From NCBI GenBank assembly GCA_013397455.1, contig VYZB01000326.1, positions 858,677 to 922,676 on the forward strand: a DNA stretch of 64,000 bases, given 5' to 3'. This stretch comes from Crotophaga sulcirostris. Taxonomy: Eukaryota; Chordata; Aves; Cuculiformes; Crotophagidae. Positions 39,201 through 50,480 of this stretch are shown here, piece by piece. The translations under genes were made by a program, and so were the position numbers. The notes under the pieces are model-generated. The model did not search any database. It saw only the letters and a list, made by a program, of their open reading frames with translations, and was not told where the DNA came from. Within the stretch, counting starts at the first letter, position 1. The number at the start of each line of letters is the position of its first letter.

Positions 39201-42200
39201 GGCAGGTGATTTAAGCAGAAGTTGAGTTCAGTCTATCAGGGCTCTTTTCAAGGTCTTTGAGAGAGGCAAGGACACCTGGAAAGGGGTCACATCACACGCT
39301 GGATTAGTTGTCGCAGGACATCTAACACGACGTGCTAGAGTGACTTCCACCCTTTGAAGTACCCAGAGCTGTTTTGATTCCTTTCCCAGAGCTTTAGGGC
39401 CGTTCCGATTACAAGGAAACATGTTGAGCGAAGGAATAAATCTGGCCCAGGAAAGGGTAAGCTGCAGGTCTGACTGGAAAAAGCTGGGATGGAACGGCTT
39501 CCCGTCAGAGAAATGAGATTTGTTGGAAGCGAAACGCTCTGCAGAGCCAGCTCTTTTTCTGCAGAAATTTCATTTCACACAAGAGGGGGAAAAAATAACA
39601 TCCAACAACTTTGAATCATCCTGCTTTGATGCTCCTCAAAATTCGGTATTTGCATTCTTTGTTTCGAAACAATTTTAACCTCAGACTTGTTTTCCCTCAT
39701 TTGTTTCCCGTTGTGCTTAGTCAAGTGAGACATAAATACACTAATGCAAAAACAAGATATGTTCCTGCCTGCAATGTTTTGAAGGAGTCTGGAAAGCCAG
39801 CGTTTCACTCCCATTCAAAACAAAGTCAAAACTCACAGCTGAAGACAGATTTTCACTGGTCGAAGGACACAAAAATATCTATGTATTTTGAATTCCACAC
39901 CTTTCCTGAGGATGGAGGAGTCGCCCTTTGCACCAAGTGAAAATGCTTGAAGTAGTCAAGAAGCATCAAAGCTACTAAGGCACAACGCAATTATTTTCAC
40001 TAGGCTAAGTTTTATCATATTAAATATACAGGATTAATTTTTTATATGATTTAAGCCTTAATTAAATGTGAGAATTATATTTAAGAGAAACAAAGAGAAG
40101 CGACAAGTCAATACCTACTATTTTGATTTCAAGTCACTTAAAATGCTGGTAGAAGTGATCAGACTCAGCAGGAGCTAAAAAGCATCCTCCAGAAGAAAGC
40201 TATTTCTCAAAACAAAACCCCAAACCCTCTACCATCCTGCTTCCTATTGACTATCAGATCACATCACTTACAATCTCTACCATATCTCACATTAAAAAAT
40301 TAAGTCCATAACTGCAGAGAAACATCTACCCATTTCTTTTATAGCTTCTTGCCACAACGAGCCATCTATCTCCATTATCACGGCGCTATCACCAACACAC
40401 AATAGATCTGAGCTCGAGTCGTAAATAACATTTTCATGTAACAAAGTTACGCTTAGGAGTACAGGCATAAATTAACACTCAGCCATGTAACTCTAAATAG
40501 TATTTTAGGCCTTGTCAGAAACCAATTATGCAAAATATCCTCCTTGCAAAGATCTGCTCATGATACTTCAAAGCATTACCTCATTTCAACCACCCCGGAC
40601 AAGGCATGGGGCTGTGAATCAGGAGATGAGGGTTTAACTGGGGGATGTTTGGATGATTAAACCCTCTGAAGTCATCTAATTACTGACATCATCGCTTGAA
40701 AGCATCTGTACGCCTTCCAAAAAAATATGTTAATTTGTCATTTCCATGCTGGTAATGAAGATGCCTCCACCCAAGTCCGAGCCTGTTATCCCAAGTCAGT
40801 GAATATCCTGCAATCTAAATAAACAGGAGGGACTACTGGCAGCGAGATTTGCAAGGTTTAATAAAAGATATTGCCAATAAAGCTTGCGCTGCCTGTATCT
40901 TTACACCGTTTTGGCTGCAACCCAGGGGACAACAACACAGCCTTATTTCAGCCAGGAACAGAGGCACATGAAGATTAAACGCCTTTCTCAAGGTCACACA
41001 CAACCCAGAGGGAGAGGTGAGGAAAAATGAGAGGCATCCGTTATCTTTCCATCCCAGGTTGGATATCCGAAGCTGGAACCAGTCAGAAATCACTAGCTGG
41101 CTGTAAAAATCTTGGCTGCTTTCCGTTCAAGTGAGGAATGGCTATGAAAATCTCTAGGGATGTTTACTGAAGTCCCTGGCAATTGTTTATCAACAGGCAT
41201 TTAATTGTCCCAAATACCCTGTCCCTAAGAAACCAGCAGTTTCTCTTTTTCCTCTTTATTACCATACTCCTACCTCACCCGGCAGCGATTCAGATTTTAA
41301 GATTTCCATGATCCTCCCCAAAACTGTAATGCCCGAGCAAGGCTCCCCTCGATCCACGGGCACTTCTTTTGGCCAGCTGAAGCCACCTCCTCCTGGCCAC
41401 GTCGGCTGCTTGCACCTCCCTCAACTCACAAGAGTTTGCTGCAAATCTGATAGCAGATGTGATTTCCAGCTGGGTCTATAGACCGACCGCAGCAGGTTCA
41501 TTAATAACAATTATTAAGTGCTTTATGTTACAAATTAGGCCTGTAGGAATACAAAAAAATATCCAGCCGGTTGGTTTACGGTCTCTTGTCGGAGACAACT
41601 GTAAATTCCCATTCACCACCATCATCACAGCAAAATGGGTACAGGAACTCGTCATAAATAATGCTTTAAAATAGCTAAATCATCATTGGATGTAAAAGCA
41701 TAAATTAGTATCCATATGCAACATCATGGAAGGCCCCAGCTAACAGCTTCCATGCATCAGCTGGCAAACACACAGATTTTTTGGAAGTTGCATGGAGAGC
41801 ATCCTCCTTTTGCTGCTTCCCAACACCCAGGCACCACCAGAAGCTGCACCAGAAACAACCACCACATTGGTCTGGGAATTTTGCTTAATATATACAGCAA
41901 CTTAATGCCTATAATCTTCAAGAATTAATAGGTCGGGCAACAGAGGAGCTGGTAAAATGAAGCAGGGAGGAAACAAATTGCCCACAGTAATGTCCTCAGG
42001 AGCTGCCATGGCTCCACAAGTAGGCTGGGAAGAGATACATACATGCAGGCAGCCAACACTGGCTGGAAAATACAAACAGTCTGGGTTTGCTGCAGGAAGA
42101 CAGGAGGGCAGAGTAGGAAAAAAAGGTTAACATCACTGTTTTCATTCCCTACCCTAAGGGACAACCTGCCCTGGAGAGATGATGGGGCAGAGCAGAGAAA

Positions 42201-42599
42201 CTCCTTCTCCTCCCTCCTCCTCCTAATAAGCTTCACCTCCCCAGCGCATGGCACGACGGCACAAATAAAGAGGGTGAAAGACTCAAAGCCAGAAGAAACC
42301 CAACCTTCTGCCCACAAAGAGGGATGGGGAAAAAAATCATTTCCACTCTCCTTACCCAACAGTTCCCTACTTTGAATGACAAAAGCAATTTTTCCCAGGG
42401 ACGCTCGCTCCTCTCGAGGGTGCACCAAAGGTGCAGTGGACAAAAATAAGATGAATCTGTGCACAAAGGCAGCAACACCGAGGCCACAGACCCCACTAGG
42501 GATATCTCAGGCATTTGTTTTGAGTCATTTCTGCCCGGGGCTGGATGCGAGGCAGAAGAGAAGAGGGAGCTTATTCATCCCATTACTGGGCCCTTGAGA

Positions 42600-42960
42600 C
42601 ATCCAGTTCCCCCCACCATGAAAATTTTAATAAAACTGGTGCATCGACTTTCAATTAGAAGGCCGTAAAACGGTTCATTTTCATCTGTTTGTTGCACAGT
42701 AACACAGATCCTCGGGAGAAAACAGCGCCTTTTGCAGACTGTCTGCGACGCAGAGAGCATTAATTGAATATTCTGTTGAAACCACCTTCAATTAGTGCCT
42801 CCGAGTTTTGCATGACATTCATCACTGCAACTCGCCCGATTCTGCATGCAGCACATTTGGGGTTTTGTGATGCGCACATCACATTAACTCACAGCACTAT
42901 CCCGAAAATAACAATTCTATTTGCTAATGAGATGCTAGCTGGTGCAGGGTGGTCTGCTGC
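42600..42960. promoter_or_regulatory. Candidate conserved non-coding element
   Basis: Unique AT-rich block with many TAAT cores (TTTTAATAAAACTGG, CATTAATTGAATATTC, TTTGCTAATGAGATGC) and unusually many retained CpGs for such AT-rich DNA. Of the AT-rich blocks it looks the most element-like, but conservation is untested. Confidence 0.3.
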
Positions 42961-43149
42961 AGCTGGTGCTGCTGCTGCATGAAGTGATGGTTTCCTAGTC
43001 CGGGCAGCATAAAGCAGAAGGGGTTCCCAACCACAAAATAACCAGCTTTTATAAGAAATTCCTCATGCTAACTCAAATCATACCATTGTTCTTCAAGTTT
43101 CTCTGTACGGGGAAGTTAAGGCAAGCCTATGGTTGATGTACTGTGTCCA

Positions 43150-43663
43150 GCACCTGGAGCCTTGCATCCAGTTCTGGAGACTTCAGCACAAGAAGGAGAT
43201 GGAGCTGTTGGAGCGAGTCTAGAGGAGGACACGGAGATGATCCAAGGGCTGGAGCACCTCTCATACGAGGACAGGCTGAGAGAGTTGAGATTGTTCAGCC
43301 TGGAGAAGCTCTGAGGAGACCTTAGAGCAGCCTCCAGTATGGAAAGGGGCTCCAGGAAAGCTGGGAACAGCTTTATAGTAAGGTCTGTTGTGACACAACA
43401 AGGAGTAATGATTTTAGACTACGAGAGGAGAGATTTAGACTGGATATAAGGAAGAAATTTTTTACAATGAGGGTGGTGAAACACTGGCACAGGTTTCCCA
43501 GAGGGGTAGCGGAAGCCCCATTCCTTGAAACATTCAAGGCCAGGTTGGATGGGGCTCTGAGCAACCTGATCTGGTTAAAGATTCCCCTGCTCACTGCAGG
43601 GGGGTTGGACTGGATGACCTGTAAAGGTCTCTTCTAACCCAAACCATTCTATGATTGTATGAC
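43150..43663 (+). mobile_element. CR1 LINE, 3' 0.5 kb
   Basis: Plus orientation, from CCTTGCATCCAGTTCTGGAG through GAGCTGTTGGAGCGAGTCTA, AGGAAGAAATTTTTTACAAT and CAAGGCCAGGTTGGATGGG to the tail ACCATTCTATGATTGTATGA. A gap of about ten bases follows GGAGAAG, and the copy is more diverged than the 16390-16935 copy. Confidence 0.94.
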
Positions 43664-44476
43664 AATATTGATGCAGCACCCCTCATTAGAGTTTCCCCGG
43701 TGGCCTGGAGACCAAAATTAAGTGCATTTATATCCCAGATGGGATTCGAGTGATAAATGTTTGTCCTATGGATCCTGAGGCAACATCATCAAGCCCTGAA
43801 CTTCCTTTTGTGACCATATTTTAGGAAAAAGTTCAAGCTGAGTGCTGGGCAGGAGGCAGATGCAGGGACAGAAATCTCACTCCGGTTACTCCTTCTGCTG
43901 GCTGCAAGCCTCACCTACAAGGGATGGCTGAAGCCATCCATCCCAGGTCTCATTTCTCCCAAAAACTGAAGCAGATTTGCTGCAAATTCTGCCCCAGACT
44001 CACTCAGTTCAGAGCTGCAACGCTGCTCTCCCCTACTTCACAGGCAATCACTCAGCATGGAGCAGAGATGCTGGAAGATATTCTGGTGCAAAGGTGCTTT
44101 CATCTTTTCTCCCCCCAAAAAAGCACGTTTCAAATTTCATATGCATCAATGCTCACGGGGGGGGGGGGGGGGGGGGTGTCTTTTTCTGCTGAGTCCTAAC
44201 ACACAGTGACCTCCTTTCCACTCATTTCAGCAACTGCCAGAGCCTCTCTGAACATCACTGTAAAAGACAGAGGGGAGCCAAGGTGTCTGTCAGGCACCAG
44301 GAGCTTGAGACCAAATAGATCCCCCAGCACAAGACGTGACAGGACCGAAGAGTATTGTAGGACACATGGATGGGGGATTTAGAGACATTACACATGGCTG
44401 TGCATCTCTTGTACCATGGAAATATTTTGGTTGGTTTAGATCATTGCATAGCGTCAGGGAAGCCGTGTGGCTTGGA
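43664..44476. other. No gene recognised
   Basis: Unique sequence containing the G20 run. Confidence 0.6.
44157..44176 (+). repeat. G20 homopolymer
   Basis: Run of 20 G after GCTCAC. A potential G-quadruplex and a likely site of length variation and sequencing error. Confidence 0.95.
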
Positions 44477-44600
44477 AGAATCATAGAATTATAGAATCGT
44501 TGAGGTTGGAGAAGAGCTCTAAGCTCATCCAGTCCAACCATCAGCCCGACACCCCCAGGTCTAATAAACCATGTCCCAAAGTGCCACATCTGCATCACTG
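44477..44600 (-). mobile_element. CR1 LINE 3' end fragment
   Basis: Minus orientation: tail AATCATAGAATTATAGAATC, then GTTGAGGTTGGAGAAGAGCT, TCATCCAGTCCAACCATCAG and CTAATAAACCATGTCCCAAA. Confidence 0.85.
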
Positions 44601-47600
44601 CAGCACAGCCTCAGTTTCCCCAGCTTCAAGAAAGCTGAAGTGTTGTTAAAAAAAAGAGTGGAGCTGACTTTGCAGAGCATCTCCGGAGAGCACACTGTCA
44701 CCTCCTGACGTGACACGCTACATTAGCAAGGTGATATTAATAAGCAGATTGTACATGCAGAATTTTACATACAAAATTGTGTGACGTTTAACCTTGTGTC
44801 AAGTGCACAGCAAGCTGATTTTTTTAATTACAGGGTGGTGTTTTTTTCCCCGTCACAGCTCCATTGTTAACTTCAGCCAATAAATCACTGGAAAGCTGTG
44901 GGTGAGGAGGGGAGCAAAAAAAAAAAAAAGGTCCATAGGCATGCATCTAACATCCATGTGCAATCAACAGCGTGCAGGAGGGCAGTTGGCCACTTAGGTG
45001 AGCAATTACCAAGGCTACACCACGCGTGCGCTGATTGAGGTCCCCTCCCAGCACCAAATCACTGTGCAAGCCTGACTTTTCAGGCCCAGCGCGGGGCAGA
45101 TTTCATTTATTCCACACAAACCATCCATGTCTGCATTTTCACCAGGGCTTGGAGTTGGACTCTTGGCTCCCCCCATGAGAAAACTCATGTCTGCTCCAAG
45201 AAAAACCCAAATACAGCAGCAACCCAAGTGCTTTTGAGAAACCCCAACACCCACCAACATTTTTTTTTTAATTGTTTCTTAACTTTCTATCTGCAGAGCA
45301 CTCTAATATAATCAGGTACTCTGCACAAGGGATTAGCAGGCTTATATCCTGCGGATCCAATCAGGAAAGTCTATCAGCAAAACATACTTATGTTGATACA
45401 GCTATTATAATCTGCATAATTCTTCTGAGTTCACATACTTAATGGATAGCAAACAGAGTCATTACTGCTGCAACTTGCATCCATAGGATCTCTACGAGCC
45501 ATTCACTGCAGTGTTTTTTATTATTCATAGCTTTAGTTATTGATTTTCAGGAGAAGATACATGCTTTTAAGCACCATAAAAGCAAGAGAGGAAAACAAAT
45601 AGCACTATTCCAAGATTAATACACTGCTCATAATAAAAGTATGGCTGTCACATCGCAGTGTGTATAGCTGATGGAGCCTTGACAAATTCCATGCAAAATG
45701 GCTGAGTTGCTTAAGAAGCTTGTTAAATAATTTAAAGGCAAGTTTTACTGGAGGCAGGGAAGTTCTTCCCCAAATCCACTTGCTTAGATTTATGAGCTAG
45801 GAGTATGTTAATCAACTTGAGTGCAGGATTCAGCCGGGGTGTTGCCTCCCAACAGGGCACAGCCAGGGTGCAGGGTTTAAGGAATATTTGAGATGATAAA
45901 GCGTGGTCTGTAAGGTCTCCAAGCCATGGCCCAGTGGACACAATTGGATGCAATGGTGATCCCTGTTCATCAAACCATGGGGCACCAGAAACCCTTTAAG
46001 GGGTGCTCACACACCTGGACAGTGCCACGACCGCTCATCCTGCCCCTTCCCAGCTCCCCAGCGCAGGTTTAATCTCAAACCCAGACAACTTGATTACACC
46101 CCAAGATCCCCTCAGGGACAGGACTGGCTACCAAGAGACTCTTCCCCTCTCACCCTGATGCATTTCCATAGCAAACTTATCTATCACAAACCCTCCCAGG
46201 AGGCAGTAGAGATGGAGAGGGACATTTTTGCCTCTACAGCCCAGAGCTGGTATTGGGAAGGGCTGGCCAGTTCTCAAGAATCTCAGCACGACAACAGCTC
46301 TTTTATCTCCTCTCACTCCCTGGCAGGCAAAGAGCTGCCCTGCTAAATCAACCAGGTAGATGAGAGCTATCATCCCCAGCAGAAAGACTCTCAGCTTCAG
46401 GATATTTATGGGAGGAATAGCTTCCAGGGCCCAAGGGCCCCTTCAAAATCGACATCCCAGGACAGCAAGCGCAAAGCCAAGCTCAAAGCCATTGGAGCAT
46501 TGCAGAAAAGCAACAACACACTTATTTTTTCACTTAAAGGCTCACACAGGCGGTAAAGGACTGTCCAAATTACAGCATTTCTGTAGCAGTTAGGGTCCCA
46601 CCATGGTCTTCTCATTCCAGACAATGTACAGACTGTCTCCATATTAATAACCCCGCTTCCCAAGGAGGCAGGAAATAAGAAGAAAAACACCTATAAAATC
46701 AAATGTAAGGAGCCAGTCTGCTCTAAGACTGAGGCAAGGAGGGATGCAGCTAGGGGAAGGCTCTGCAATAGCTTCCAAAACACCAGTATTCAGTGTGGGT
46801 ACCTAAAGGACCTTATAACCAGCCTTCCAGGGCTGTGCTGGCAATGCTTTGCAGCTCATGTCAGAGCTCGAGTCGTGAAAATTGTCTCAACAGCTGCACA
46901 CACCCCTCTTCCAAGTACTCAGAAGAAAGTCTGGGTGCCTAAATCTTCTAAACCTGATCTCCAAGTTGCTGCTTTAATGAATAAGCCCATTTATTTTCAG
47001 ATATTTAGGCAGACCCAACTGCTAAAGTGCTGTGGTGCGGCACTTCTAAGACACTTGGGTGACAGATTCAGTTTTGCTATGGGGGGTGATCAAGGACAGG
47101 ATTTACATGATCTGCCTTCCCCATCCCTCTAAGGAAGATGTTCCTGTCTTTTTTTTTGCAGAGGAAAGGAAGTGGAAGTCAGCCCTGGGATGAAACTGCT
47201 TGCTCTGACAGCACTTGTCACACCATCACCTCTTTTGCATCCAAATTGCAAGAAGAGGAATCACACCTTAAGTTATTTCCCACCTAGGAAACTTGTCAAA
47301 ATGGGGAATTGCAGATATTTTTCCTCCCAGGAGGAGCTCTAGGAGATGGCACACTCCAGCCAGTTCATTTTTTCCTGCATCATTTATATCCACCCCTATT
47401 AAAAGTTCCAGCTGGCTGTAACTTTTATAAAGCATCTTCACAGAGGCATCCCCCTGCCTGAGCCCATTAAGCACAGCACTGTTTAACTAAAAGAGGCATA
47501 AATATTTAAGGACCCCAGAAATTCTTCCCTGCCCCATCCCCACGCTCACAAGCAGGAAAATTTGTCATCTGAATGAAGCCAGGTGCTCGAGAAAGGGGAA

Positions 47601-48327
47601 GCATCTCAGCCAGGTGATAAAATCCCAAATATCAGCCATTTGGGGGGGGAACCCCATCCCCAAGGGCAGTGAGGGTTGATTTATACACAGCATATCAGAG
47701 ATCAGCAAGGTTTGTTCTGCATTTATCCATTAATAACAAGCTGTCAGATTCCTGGTTTGTACCTGTTATAAATTAATCTCTTTTAATTGGCCTCACTTCC
47801 CAGCCCACTTTGGCAACAATAGCTCCCCACAGGACCTTTATGCCACATTTAAGAGTTAGTGCCTGCTGAAGAACCCTGCTGCCTACCTCTCACCTGCAAT
47901 AAAAAAAAAAGTCAGTGGGGGAACAGGGGTGTTTGTTACGATTAAAATGCATTAGCATCCCTCCAGCAGCTCAGCATCCTCCAGTTCTGGTACCCTCAAA
48001 GTAAGGCTGCTCAGCCTGTGCACCTTGTAGAAACTCCTCTGCCCAGAAAATCTCTCTTGAGGAGAGAAGGGGAACCAGAGCAGACAGGGAGGGCTGGAGG
48101 CAAGGGGGAAACCGAGGCACGAGGCTTTAGTTGCAACATGGAGAGTTGCAGAGGAGGAGGAGGTTATAAACCTCTTGGAGGTCGATGCTGGAGCAGAAGT
48201 CAGGCTCTGCTGCGCAGCTTTGTTAACCCCAAGAGCTCAGGCTCTCTCTTGCATGGGTCCATTTTTGAGCAACAGTTTGCAAGACCTGCATTTTGCTTAT
48301 TTGCAAAAAAAAAAACCAGACCTGCTT
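44601..48327. other. No gene recognised; unique intergenic DNA
   Basis: AT-rich element-like block at 44700-44880 (ACATTAGCAAGGTGATATTA, TGTGACGTTTAACCTTG). A13 run near 44917. No coding exon or repeat recognised. Confidence 0.55.
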
Positions 48328-48620
48328 CATAGAATCATAGAATGATGGAATAGTTTGGATTGGAAGGGACTTTAAAGCCCATCCAGTTCCATCCCCTGCC
48401 ATGGGCAGGGACACCTCACACTGGATCAGGGGGCTCCAAGCCCCATCCAACCTGGCCTTGAACACCTCCAGGGATGAGGCAGCCACCACTGCTCTGGGCA
48501 ACCTGGGCCAGGGCCTCCCCACCCTCATTATGAAGAATTTCATCCTAATGTCTAATCTAAATTGTGAAGAATTTCATCCTAATGTCCAACCTAAATCTTC
48601 CCCCTTCCAAGTTAAAGCTG
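48328..48620 (-). mobile_element. CR1 LINE 3' fragment
   Basis: Begins with the 8-mer tail CATAGAATCATAGAATGATGG and continues through the conserved CCATGGGCAGGGACACCTC and GGCCTTGAACACCTCCAGGG blocks in minus orientation. The 5' portion of the element has been expanded into tandem repeats. Confidence 0.92.
48528..48595. repeat. 34-bp tandem duplication inside a CR1
   Basis: Two adjacent copies of a 34-bp unit containing GAAGAATTTCATCCTAATGT, differing at a few positions. The unit corresponds to the CR1 segment normally present once. Confidence 0.9.
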
Positions 48621-48626
48621 TTAAAC

Positions 48627-48725
48627 TGGTGGGGAGAAGATTAATGGCTTTAAACCAATGGAAGGGGGAAGATTTAACCCCTTTAAACCAATGGAAGGGG
48701 GAAGACTTAATGGCTTTAAACAGCT
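48627..48725. repeat. 33-bp tandem repeat, three copies
   Basis: Three units of 33 bp, each with a GGAAGGGGGAAGA-like block, a TTAATGG or TTAACCC block and CTTTAAACCAAT, starting near 48627, 48660 and 48693. It appears to have grown out of the 5' end of the neighbouring minus-strand CR1. Confidence 0.85.
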
Positions 48726-48746
48726 TCATACCCATCTCACAGATGA

Positions 48747-48806
48747 TAGAATCATGGAATCACAGAATACCAGGTTAGAAGGGACCTCAAGGATCATCTG
48801 ATGTAG
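48747..48806 (-). mobile_element. CR1 LINE 3' end fragment
   Basis: Minus-orientation tail ATAGAATCATGGAATCACAG followed by CCAGGTTAGAAGGGACCTCA. This is a short 5'-truncated copy immediately before an opposite-strand CR1. Confidence 0.75.
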
Positions 48807-48809
48807 TTA

Positions 48810-49047
48810 TTTACACTGTGGGATGAGGGATGAGATATCAGGGAAAGGTTCTTCACCCAGAGGGTGCTGGAGCACTGGAACAGCTCCCCAGGGAAGTGGT
48901 CACACCAAGCCTGACAGTGTTCAAGGAGTGTTTGGACAAGGCTCTCAGCCACACGGCATGAATGTTGGGGTTGTGCTGTGCAGGGACAGGAGCTGGACTG
49001 GATGGTCCTTGCGGGTCTCTTCCAGCTCAGGATGCTCCATGGCTCCA
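48810..49047 (+). mobile_element. CR1 LINE 3' fragment, second subfamily
   Basis: Plus-orientation CR1 3' region (AACAGCTCCCCAGGGAAGTG, TTCAAGGAGTGTTTGGACAA, then GGACTGGATGGTCCTTG) ending in diverged 8-mers of the CTCCATGG type. Its sequence differs clearly from the AACCTGATCCAGTGGGAGG-type copies elsewhere, so it is another CR1 subfamily. Confidence 0.85.
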
Positions 49048-49314
49048 TGACACCAGTGGTGTCCCTCAGGGATCGGTGTTGGGCCCGGTCCTGTTCAAAA
49101 TATTTATTGATGATCTGGATGAGGGGACTGAGTCCATCATCAGCAAATTTGCAGATGATACCAAGCTGGGAGGTAGGGTTGATCTGTTAGAAGGTAGGAT
49201 GGCCCTACAGAGGGACCTAGACAGACTGGAGAGATGGGCCGATTCTAATGGGATGAGGTTCAATAAATCCAAATGTCGGGTACTCCATTTTGGACACAAC
49301 AATCCCATGCATAG
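49048..49314 (+). mobile_element. CR1 LINE, reverse-transcriptase fragment (5' part before gap)
   Basis: Open for about 88 codons. The translation shows the CR1 ORF2 reverse-transcriptase motifs [13 protein letters not shown] and FADDTKLGG, the latter being the catalytic F/YADD box, followed by the [10 protein letters not shown] segment typical of CR1. The copy is 5' truncated, starting directly behind the 3' tail of another CR1. The gap cuts its continuation. Confidence 0.92.
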
Positions 49315-49978
49315 NNNNNNNNNNNNNNNNNNNNNNNNNNNNNNNNNNNNNNNNNNNNNNNNNNNNNNNNNNNNNNNNNNNNNNNNNNNNNNNNNNNNNN
49401 NNNNNNNNNNNNNNNNNNNNNNNNNNNNNNNNNNNNNNNNNNNNNNNNNNNNNNNNNNNNNNNNNNNNNNNNNNNNNNNNNNNNNNNNNNNNNNNNNNNN
49501 NNNNNNNNNNNNNNNNNNNNNNNNNNNNNNNNNNNNNNNNNNNNNNNNNNNNNNNNNNNNNNNNNNNNNNNNNNNNNNNNNNNNNNNNNNNNNNNNNNNN
49601 NNNNNNNNNNNNNNNNNNNNNNNNNNNNNNNNNNNNNNNNNNNNNNNNNNNNNNNNNNNNNNNNNNNNNNNNNNNNNNNNNNNNNNNNNNNNNNNNNNNN
49701 NNNNNNNNNNNNNNNNNNNNNNNNNNNNNNNNNNNNNNNNNNNNNNNNNNNNNNNNNNNNNNNNNNNNNNNNNNNNNNNNNNNNNNNNNNNNNNNNNNNN
49801 NNNNNNNNNNNNNNNNNNNNNNNNNNNNNNNNNNNNNNNNNNNNNNNNNNNNNNNNNNNNNNNNNNNNNNNNNNNNNNNNNNNNNNNNNNNNNNNNNNNN
49901 NNNNNNNNNNNNNNNNNNNNNNNNNNNNNNNNNNNNNNNNNNNNNNNNNNNNNNNNNNNNNNNNNNNNNNNNNNNNNN
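49315..49978. other. Assembly gap (664 N)
   Basis: Unbroken run of N. The left flank is CR1 reverse-transcriptase coding sequence in plus orientation and the right flank is a CR1 3' end in the same orientation, so the missing part is most simply the rest of one CR1 element. Confidence 0.99.
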
Positions 49979-50091
49979 GTGCCATGGTTTAGGTGATGAG
50001 TTGGTGTTGGTGTTGGCTTATAGGTTGGACTTGATGATCTCAGAGGTCTCTTCCAACCTGGTTATACTGTGAAACTGTGAAACTGTGAAAC
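49979..50091 (+). mobile_element. CR1 LINE, 3' end with 8-bp tail repeats
   Basis: Plus-orientation CR1 3' terminus (GGTTGGACTTGATGATCTC followed by TTCCAACCTGGTTATA) ending in three copies of ACTGTGAA-type 8-mers, the characteristic CR1 tail. It is probably the 3' end of the element whose reverse-transcriptase part precedes the gap. It lies about 110 bp upstream of the SNX19 ETS sites. Confidence 0.88.
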
Positions 50092-50099
50092 TCCATGGG

Positions 50100-50480
50100 A
50101 GCCCCCAGGCCATGAGGGGCCCAGCACGGCCCAGGCTCCCCCGGGTCCGCCCGCCCGCCAGGGGGCGCCGCCGGACGTGGAGGGGACTTGGAACCGGGGA
50201 CCCGGAAGCGACGCCGGAAGTGTAGCGGGCGCCGGGCCGGGGCTGTGGCCGCGGGGCGGTGAGTGCGGGCCCGCGGGTCTTGCTGTGCCCGAACCGGCTG
50301 GGAATGGCCCGGGGCGCCGTGTGCGGCGGGGGCTGTGGGGGCGTGCGGGGAGGAGGGACCGGGCTGCTGGGCCCTGCTGAGCGCCTGTGCCCGCCGAGGG
50401 GCCGGTAGGTTCGGCCCGGATCTGCTGGGCCCTGCTGAGCCCCAGAGCCCGGTGGGGGGCTTGGTCAGTTAGGTCTTGGT
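50100..50480 (+). promoter_or_regulatory. CpG-island promoter of SNX19
   Basis: Very GC-rich stretch with dense CpG dinucleotides, unlike anything else in the window, about 0.6-0.95 kb upstream of the SNX19 ATG. There is no TATA box near the probable start region. Two adjacent ETS-type motifs (CCGGAAG at 50202-50208 and CCGGAAGTG at 50214-50222) are typical of housekeeping promoters bound by GABP/ELK-type factors. Transcription is inferred to run to the right into SNX19. The left edge abuts the tail of a CR1 element. Confidence 0.75.
50223..50258 (+). other. SNX19: Possible non-coding first exon end / splice donor of SNX19
   Basis: Just downstream of the ETS pair, the sequence GGGGCG followed by GTGAGTGC at 50259 is a strong donor consensus. 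The leader may therefore be split, with an untranslated first exon ending at 50258 and an intron spanning the minisatellite. The acceptor is not clear; weak AG sites occur near 51000-51030. The alternative is an unspliced leader of about 0.8 kb reaching the ATG at 51062. Confidence 0.35.

Larger units (their letters stand above)
29011..43149. other. 14-kb gene-free, CR1-poor stretch
   Basis: No clear CR1 and no supportable coding exon in 14 kb, while the rest of the window has a CR1 every few kilobases. Poly-A/T runs occur near 29271, 29858, 34505, 35970 and 38453. AT-rich blocks are frequent between 36000 and 42950. Such repeat-poor, gene-free DNA may hold regulatory sequence, but that is inference. 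Confidence 0.5.

Noticed and set aside
41925..42464. 179-codon minus-strand frame
   Set aside because: Low-complexity leucine/cysteine-rich translation without any family resemblance or supporting signals.
48962..49996. 344-codon frame
   Set aside because: Most of it is the run of N; only the CR1 reverse-transcriptase part is real sequence.
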